Shown here one piece after another: positions 58,441 to 64,000 of a stretch of 64,000 nucleotides of DNA; within the stretch, counting starts at the first letter, position 1, and each line of letters begins with the position of its first letter. The position numbers and the translations under genes are program-made. The stretch is from contig NZ_JXSY01000013.1 of NCBI RefSeq assembly GCF_004329715.1, positions 1-64,000 of the forward strand, written 5' to 3'. The notes beneath the pieces are model-generated. The model saw only the letters and a list, made by a program, of their open reading frames with translations, was not told where the DNA came from and did not search any database. Source of the stretch: Bowmanella sp. JS7-9. GTDB taxonomy: Bacteria > Pseudomonadota > Gammaproteobacteria > Enterobacterales > Alteromonadaceae.

Positions 58441-60663
58441 TCAGTATTGCCAGGCGTAACTAAACTTAGCGAAGACCTGACGATCGGTGCGGCGATAGCC
58501 ATTTGACTCGGCGGTATCCAAACCAAAATCACCATAACCCACATAGATCAGGGTTTGTGGATTGACCTTGTAGGAGTACAACAACTGCGTTTGCACATAA
58601 GACTCGCTGTCAGCATAGTCCTCAGGCTGCAAATACAGGCCCGGGGTACGATTAATATGCGTGTACTGCACGTTTAAACGGATCTGATTGCGCATATCGA
58701 ATTGATAAGACAGCACCGCATCGGCCAAATAGGCGTTATACAGATTGCTACCATCAATATCTAACGTATCGTAATAGTTACCTACCAGCAGCTCCCATTC
58801 ATCGCTGATTTGCCAGTTGATCACAGACTCAACGTACCAGTTCTGACCCAGACGTACGTTGTCGTAATCAATGCTGTCACCATGGCTGACATACAGGCTC
58901 ACATATAAATCGGCAATCGGACGACCTTCCAGCCAGGTACTGACCTTGTATTCGTCAAACAACTCACCCGCATAGTGACGCTCGCGCGCCAGCACACCGG
59001 CACTAACGAACGCTGAGTAGCTGTTAAACCACAGATTGATATACCCCTCGATTTCCTGTTCGAGCAACTGGTCATCACTGAGACGATAAGTTTTGTCCCA
59101 ATCGCCGTTAATGCGTACCCGATTGACGGTTTTATTGTCTTTCAGGTACCAGTTGTGACCACCACCTACCACCAGCTTCTGATAATCAGATTGACCAACG
59201 AAGCCCATATCGGCACGAAAATCCTGACCTATGCGGTTGTACTCCACATAAATATTGTCATCGCCGGTAAAGTACTGGTAATTCAGCGACACCGCGTTGT
59301 CGGTTTGCTGTGCCGCCAGACTATAGTCTTGTTGTACCTGCAGCGGGTTGTCGCTTTCTGAGCGGGCCACCAGATAGGTAATCTGATGGGCATCATTGAT
59401 GTTGTACACACCATCCACTGCCAGCATATCGTTGCGATAGTCATCGGCACTGCGGCTTGTCAATAACACGCCCGCACTGCTGCGTTCACCCACATCCGAT
59501 TTGTATCGTCCGACAAAACTCTTTGAGGCGCTGTCCAGTTGCACAATATCGCTGCTTTCACTGAAGGGTAACAGGAAGTCGGTACGTTTATCGTCTGCCA
59601 TCATCACCCCAAAGCTATGGGAATTAATTTTACCGGTGATCTTTGCGCCAACATCCGGATCGACAATATTACGGGTATGCACCAGATTCAGCTGGTTACT
59701 GCTGAAATAATCGCTGCCATCAAGGAAAAACGGGCGTTTTTCGTTGTAGAACAATGCGAAAGTTTTATTAATATCCAGTTGACCATCATCCGCTTCCACA
59801 TTGGAGAAATCCGGGTTGATGGTGGCGTTTAGCACGATGTCCTGGGTCATCCCCCAACGAATGTCCAGACCAACATCGCTTTCCACATCGCCGTTTACCC
59901 AATCGCCCTGCGCGTTTTTGCTGTCGGCACGGCCTAGTGTCAAGGTTGGGGTCAACTGCAGGTTGTGGCCTTGCTTGATATTATTGAAACCGCGGATCTG
60001 ATCGAACTGACAAATTGAACATTTGCTATCCCGATCACGCGGGAAATTCGTCGCAGAGGATTTTATATCGCGGGGATGGTTACGCCATAACGCGATATTC
60101 CAGGTTTGCGGCTGGCCGGTTTCCGGGAAACGCAGGGCTTTAAATGGGATCGCCACTTCGACCTGGTAACCAAACTCGGTGATTTGGCCGGCACTGTCCC
60201 ATATAGCATCCCAGCTTTCGTCTTCTGCCCAACCATCGTTGTCGTCCATCAGCATATCTGCCTGCGCACCATATGGATTGACAAAAAATTCAAAACCCGT
60301 GCGCTGAGCGCCGAATGTGTCAATGATGATGCCGACGTTGTCATCCTGAAACAAACCATCGTGTGGACGGAATGCACTGCGAATCAACTCAGGATTATCA
60401 TCATAAGCTTTAAATGCGATATACAGGTACTCACCATCTTCGTATAAAAACGCTTCAGTCCTGATACGCGCGGGATCACCGTGATTGGGATAGGCTTCAT
60501 AAGCCAGATTGATTTGCGTGGCATGCTGCCACACGGCCTCATCTAGCTGACCATCTACTTTGATTTTGCTGCTGTCGTGTAACAGCTCATATTGTGCCGC
60601 TTGAGCAGGCACAGCCAAACAGGCTAATGCCAACAGCATTCCTGCTTTATTATGCTTTTCCAT
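58441..60663 (-). CDS. CBM9-like/DUF5916 outer-membrane protein
   Basis: 740 aa with signal peptide (ALACLAVPAQA). The N-terminal domain (KIKVDGQLDEAVWQHATQINLAYEAYP...AFLYEDGEYLYIAFKAYDDNPELI) is a family-9 carbohydrate-binding-like fold. The remainder is a long beta-rich domain ending FAKFSYAWQY. DIRWGMTQDIVLNATINPDFSNVEADDGQLDINKTFALFYNEKRPFFLDG is characteristic of DUF5916. Probably an outer-membrane barrel with a sugar- or ligand-binding head. Function not established. Confidence 0.9.
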   Translation of the reverse strand: MEKHNKAGMLLALACLAVPAQAAQYELLHDSSKIKVDGQLDEAVWQHATQINLAYEAYPNHGDPARIRTEAFLYEDGEYLYIAFKAYDDNPELIRSAFRPHDGLFQDDNVGIIIDTFGAQRTGFEFFVNPYGAQADMLMDDNDGWAEDESWDAIWDSAGQITEFGYQVEVAIPFKALRFPETGQPQTWNIALWRNHPRDIKSSATNFPRDRDSKCSICQFDQIRGFNNIKQGHNLQLTPTLTLGRADSKNAQGDWVNGDVESDVGLDIRWGMTQDIVLNATINPDFSNVEADDGQLDINKTFALFYNEKRPFFLDGSDYFSSNQLNLVHTRNIVDPDVGAKITGKINSHSFGVMMADDKRTDFLLPFSESSDIVQLDSASKSFVGRYKSDVGERSSAGVLLTSRSADDYRNDMLAVDGVYNINDAHQITYLVARSESDNPLQVQQDYSLAAQQTDNAVSLNYQYFTGDDNIYVEYNRIGQDFRADMGFVGQSDYQKLVVGGGHNWYLKDNKTVNRVRINGDWDKTYRLSDDQLLEQEIEGYINLWFNSYSAFVSAGVLARERHYAGELFDEYKVSTWLEGRPIADLYVSLYVSHGDSIDYDNVRLGQNWYVESVINWQISDEWELLVGNYYDTLDIDGSNLYNAYLADAVLSYQFDMRNQIRLNVQYTHINRTPGLYLQPEDYADSESYVQTQLLYSYKVNPQTLIYVGYGDFGLDTAESNGYRRTDRQVFAKFSYAWQY

Positions 60664-60865
60664 CTACGCTACTACTTGTTGTATTTCGTTATAGTTTTAG
60701 TCGCGACAGATGCTACCAAAGTTTGCCCAATTGCTTAAATAAAAATCATATTTTTTACGGACTTATTGGCGGGTAGTATTCACACCTTGGTACAAACTTT
60801 GCTCCCTTATTGTTTTTGGCTTCGTTGTTTCAGGCCATAACGACCATAGATAAAGTGAGAGGATC

Positions 60866-61498
60866 ATGAAAAAACTGATTATTGCGACAACCATTGCAAC
60901 TCTGATGATGACAGGTTGCGCCAATGATATGAGCAACGCGCAAAAAGGCGCAGGCATTGGCGCGGTACTGGGTGCCGTGTTGGGTAAAGCCACCGGCGAT
61001 CATGATAAAAGCCGTCTGGCATGGGGCGCGGTTGTCGGCGCGATTGCCGGTGGTGCAATTGGCAATTACATGGATAAACAGGAAGAGGAGTTCCGCAAAG
61101 AATTGGCCGACAGTGGTGTCGAGGTGTATCGGGATGGCGACACCATTACTCTGCGGATGCCGGGCAACATTACTTTCGATACTGACAGCAACCGTATCGA
61201 CCCACGCTTTTACCCGGTGCTGAACGATGTCGCGCTTGTGCTAAACAAGTATGAAAAGACGGTGCTAAAAATCACCGGGCACACCGACAGCACAGGGTCA
61301 GATGAATACAACCAGTCTTTGTCTGAACAACGTGCCGCCAGCGTGAAAAATTATCTGCTCAGTCAACAGGTGGATAATCGTCGTATCACCACAGTGGGCA
61401 TGGGTGAATATGAGCCTTTGGTCAGCAACGATACAGCAGAACTGCGCCAGCAAAACCGTCGGGTGGAGCTGCAAGTTTTTCCATTAAAGAACAGCTAA
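60866..61498 (+). CDS. OmpA-family lipoprotein (YiaD-like)
   Basis: 210 aa. Lipobox MMTGC, glycine-zipper segment (GAGIGAVLGAVLGKATGDHDKSRLAWGAVVGAIAGGAIGNYMD), and a C-terminal OmpA peptidoglycan-binding domain (ITFDTDSNRI, LKITGHTDSTGSDEYNQSLSEQRAASVKNYLL, NRRVELQVFP). Anchors the outer membrane to peptidoglycan. Preceded by GAGAGG; divergent from the DUF5916 gene. Confidence 0.93.
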   Translation: MKKLIIATTIATLMMTGCANDMSNAQKGAGIGAVLGAVLGKATGDHDKSRLAWGAVVGAIAGGAIGNYMDKQEEEFRKELADSGVEVYRDGDTITLRMPGNITFDTDSNRIDPRFYPVLNDVALVLNKYEKTVLKITGHTDSTGSDEYNQSLSEQRAASVKNYLLSQQVDNRRITTVGMGEYEPLVSNDTAELRQQNRRVELQVFPLKNS

Positions 61499-61512
61499 CC
61501 GGTAAAAATGAC

Positions 61513-61541
61513 CGCCCCGCCTTGTCGGGGCGTTATTTTTT
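61513..61541 (+). terminator. OmpA-lipoprotein terminator
   Basis: CGCCCCG/CGGGGCG stem with six-base loop, then TTATTTTTTT. Overlaps the end of the convergent gene. Confidence 0.88.
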
Positions 61542-62537
61542 TACGCAGTAAAATAAACAATCCTCAGTCGCCGCTTTGACAGACGTAGTCGCCATAAAAA
61601 TATGCAATGATTGATTAAAACGCACCTGATTATTGTCCAGCGTAAATAAGTCCAGGTGCAGGTCATTGCCCATTTCATCCCGCACCCGAAAAACGCTTAA
61701 ATCTGCGCCATTGATCCACCCAAGTAAATCACCCTGTTCAACCCCGTCATAATTATATTGTGTGACCTGTTGGAGGATGCATACATCGGTCAGGTGCTGG
61801 CGCTGGTTGGCGTAGCTTAGCGACATGCCGGGGCGCAACTCTACCCGCATCGGATGACTCAGGACCTGAGCGGGAAACGCACATTCATCCAGGGTCTCGC
61901 TGATGGCCAATCGACATATTCCCTGATAAGCAATTTGGTGTGATTTGGCATCATCGCTGCCGCCGCACTCAATCGTCAGGGTTGGACAGTCAAATTCCTG
62001 CTCCATCAAAGAGCCCAGGCGCAAACCCGTATGAATTAAATAATCGCTCCATAGCCCTGCCAGTTTTCGCGTCGCGAGATCCTTTTGCAGTGCCACCGCA
62101 AATGCAGGTCCCTGACCTGAGGTATTGTGTAAATCAACCACGCATTCCGGGGTAACCTCGCGAATCGCCTTCACAATGCGCTGCGCACGCAGGGTATCCG
62201 CCTGATTGTCATCCAGGGCAAAGCAGCGGTTGAGATCCCTTTCCCCCTCAATATACCGTTGGCTAAACCATTTTGCTGTTTTGGCGGCAGACACGGATGC
62301 AACAATAAAACGTAAATTTACCGCAGGTATCACGGCTGAATGCCAATAGCGACACATGGCGTAAAAACCCGACGGTTCATTGCCATGGATCAGCACCGAC
62401 ACAGCGCGCCACCTGGTATTATCCTGACCGGCGACATCAAATACACTGACGTCCTGCAGGCGAGAAAGTACCTCTAATGGCTGGGCAAATTTCTGATGCC
62501 CCTGCAAATCCGCTCGATGTAATGCCTCAGCCCGCAT
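61533..62537 (-). CDS. Aspartoacylase/succinylglutamate desuccinylase-like protein
   Basis: 334 aa zinc carboxypeptidase-like enzyme. The ATG at 62537 has GGAG eight bases upstream and overlaps the preceding gene by 11 bases. Zinc-site pattern: His-x-x-Glu in LIHGNEPSGFYAM, and the later His in CVVDLHNTSGQGPAF; RDLNRCF is the family Asn-Arg motif. AspA/AstE family members hydrolyse N-acyl amino acids. Pairing with a GCS2-like ligase suggests processing of a glutamyl or acyl-amino acid compound; this is inference. Confidence 0.84.
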   Translation of the reverse strand: MRAEALHRADLQGHQKFAQPLEVLSRLQDVSVFDVAGQDNTRWRAVSVLIHGNEPSGFYAMCRYWHSAVIPAVNLRFIVASVSAAKTAKWFSQRYIEGERDLNRCFALDDNQADTLRAQRIVKAIREVTPECVVDLHNTSGQGPAFAVALQKDLATRKLAGLWSDYLIHTGLRLGSLMEQEFDCPTLTIECGGSDDAKSHQIAYQGICRLAISETLDECAFPAQVLSHPMRVELRPGMSLSYANQRQHLTDVCILQQVTQYNYDGVEQGDLLGWINGADLSVFRVRDEMGNDLHLDLFTLDNNQVRFNQSLHIFMATTSVKAATEDCLFYCVKK

Positions 62538-64000
62538 GCCTGATACTCCATTCACTGACGGGCAAACCACTTTGTACCCAGTGGGCATATTGTTCAACTA
62601 ACTGCGCTAATGCCTGTTGCTGAGGATATTGCTGGCGTAGCGCCTCCAATTGTTGTCGCTGCCAACGGGCGCCAGTCTGACCAACCTGCAAACGTTTCTC
62701 GATGATACTCAAAAAGCGTTTTTGCTCTAACTGGTCAACCCCCAGCATGGTCAGGCCCTGATACGCCTTGGGCAACACACTTTGCAGAATGTCGCTTATC
62801 GGCAACTCTTCAAGCACGCCGGTGACACCATTTGGCCATAACAATTTGGCATCCAGTCCCTGCTGCGCCGCACGATAAAAATTGTACTCAGCCAGCTTAA
62901 ATGGCAAACGCGCGGTGAAATCTTCGATTTGGGAGGCCAATCCCATGGCCAGACCTATGCTGAGCGCAGCATTTGCCACCATATCCAATATCGACGGGCC
63001 AGCCGGTAACGCGCGAAATTCAATGCGCACGTGACCGTTTCCGGTATGACTGTAAACCGGCCGCAACCAGGGCCAGGTAGTACCCATATGCAGATTTAAT
63101 TCTGTCAGGCGAGGTAAATCAGACGCACTCTCGTCACAGCACACAGGCAACAGTGGCGGAAACAGCGACACCACCTCAGCATAGAGCTCCCAGGCATCGC
63201 GTCTGACCCACCCCAGCCCAAATGACACGCGCGCAGGCTGTTGCCATTCAAATTCGGCGTCTTTACGCACATCCAGTGATTGTTTAAACAGTGCAACCCG
63301 GGTTTCATCCCATAATAATTTGCCCATTAAGGCGGGCGAATTGGCGCTGATCGCAATTACCAGGGGTAAGGTCAGCAAGGCTGCATTAAACACATTGGCG
63401 AATTGCTGGTTTGGCACCATCATATGCACCTGAAACGAGGTGTTAGCGCCTTCCGCGGTCACATCATCAATTTGCATATTTAACGATTCAACTCCATTGA
63501 TACGCAGGTTAAAGGGTTCACCACGGCGGCGGCTAAGTTGCTCGACCAACGCTTGATATCGCATCAACGGGGTCATATTCGCTACGCCCAATTGTTCAAC
63601 GCATAAAGTAGGTAAAATACCAATGGGGATGGCGCGGGTCTGCTGAGCGGCACACACTGTTTGCAAAAAGGCGAGTTTATCCTGCAGTTCTTTTTGCAAG
63701 GCCAGAAATGGCTGCCCGGCCAATGGCTGGGTGGATAAATTAAGTTCGAGATTGTAGCGATTAAGTTCGGGTTGAAACTGGGGATCATCCAACGCAGACA
63801 GAATGCTCTGGTTGTTCATCTGGCACTGGGCATGATCATTGATCAAATACATTTCCAGTTCGGCGCCCATACAAAGCGCCATCTGGCCAAAAGATGGCTG
63901 ACGAATGATGTGCTTTAACTGCGCCAGTTGACTGGACAATCGTTGAGAAAACGCCTGATTGTCCTGCTCGGTAAAGCTGGTTTGACTGATGTTGCCACCC
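62527..64000 (-). CDS. GCS2-family glutamate-cysteine ligase-like protein, N terminus off the window
   Basis: At least 490 codons in the window; the frame runs open past the TTG near 63939 to the right edge (…NISQTSFTEQDNQAFSQRLSS), so the true start lies beyond position 64000. GAELEMYLI (metal-binding Glu-x-Glu), RYNLELNLSTQ, a LRINGVESLNMQIDDV segment, SFQVHMMVPN and HVRIEFRALPAG match the GCS2/YbdK carboxylate-amine ligase family. ATP-dependent ligation of an amino acid to a carboxylate is likely. Overlaps the aspartoacylase-like gene, so the two are co-translated. Confidence 0.82.
   Translation of the reverse strand, partial: GGNISQTSFTEQDNQAFSQRLSSQLAQLKHIIRQPSFGQMALCMGAELEMYLINDHAQCQMNNQSILSALDDPQFQPELNRYNLELNLSTQPLAGQPFLALQKELQDKLAFLQTVCAAQQTRAIPIGILPTLCVEQLGVANMTPLMRYQALVEQLSRRRGEPFNLRINGVESLNMQIDDVTAEGANTSFQVHMMVPNQQFANVFNAALLTLPLVIAISANSPALMGKLLWDETRVALFKQSLDVRKDAEFEWQQPARVSFGLGWVRRDAWELYAEVVSLFPPLLPVCCDESASDLPRLTELNLHMGTTWPWLRPVYSHTGNGHVRIEFRALPAGPSILDMVANAALSIGLAMGLASQIEDFTARLPFKLAEYNFYRAAQQGLDAKLLWPNGVTGVLEELPISDILQSVLPKAYQGLTMLGVDQLEQKRFLSIIEKRLQVGQTGARWQRQQLEALRQQYPQQQALAQLVEQYAHWVQSGLPVSEWSIRHAG

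Noticed and set aside
63939-63997. TTG at 63939 as the start of the GCS2-like gene
   Set aside because: The frame is open to the window edge with sensible family sequence (ISQTSFTEQD), so the gene is truncated by the window rather than starting there.

Overview
The window looks like a chromosomal segment of a marine-type gammaproteobacterium related to the Alteromonadales. The grounds are a MipA/DUF3019/RstAB locus, a divergent BirA-controlled biotin cluster, YaiL (DUF2058), a Vibrio-type integron integrase and many tightly overlapping operons. Most genes read as core or envelope functions with good ribosome binding sites. No rRNA, tRNA, CRISPR array, insertion sequence or prophage was recognised.

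Left part (1-14.7 kb, mostly minus strand). It holds an RstA/RstB-like two-component system with an outer-membrane barrel protein and a MipA/OmpV + DUF3019 pair upstream. Next comes a compact six-gene operon (4333-10033): a histidine-rich membrane protein, a ketoacyl-synthase-III-like enzyme with an intact Cys-His-Asn triad, a haem-oxygenase-like putative diiron oxidase, a 279-aa unknown protein and two tandem paralogous membrane-anchored proteins. No known pathway fits this operon, and it is the strongest candidate here for an undescribed biosynthetic system. Upstream are a class II DAHP synthase, btuCD with a low-molecular-weight tyrosine phosphatase, and htpX.

Middle (14.7-41 kb). pepE is followed by the biotin pathway (bioBFCD divergent from bioA across a clear BirA operator), asnS, a nuclease-phosphatase fusion lipoprotein, a nitroreductase, DoxX, fadH, sppA, a cold-shock protein and a small MscS channel. 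Then come an RND efflux operon with one adaptor and two different pumps, a diguanylate cyclase and a CPA2 antiporter.

Integron (41.0-about 47 kb). A V. cholerae IntIA-like integrase (minus strand) has a near-perfect LexA box at its start. A stem-loop terminator and an inferred attI junction (42213/42214) follow. Eight gene cassettes on the plus strand can be delimited to the base, because the first six bases of each cassette are complementary to the R'' box of its own attC. The cassettes encode three lipoproteins, two small membrane proteins, a cyclodeaminase-like protein, a DUF2199 protein and a NERD-nuclease/zinc-finger protein. After the eighth attC the array fades into a ninth gene without a matching attC, a small acidic protein and two GNAT acetyltransferases.

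Right part (48.8-64 kb). yaiL is followed by a four-gene adaptor/ABC/FtsX-permease exporter, a SAM methyltransferase, a three-gene unit with a PAS chemoreceptor, a periplasmic isoaspartyl peptidase and a CBM9/DUF5916 outer-membrane protein. An OmpA-like lipoprotein and an aspartoacylase-like/GCS2-like pair complete the window; the last gene runs off the right edge.
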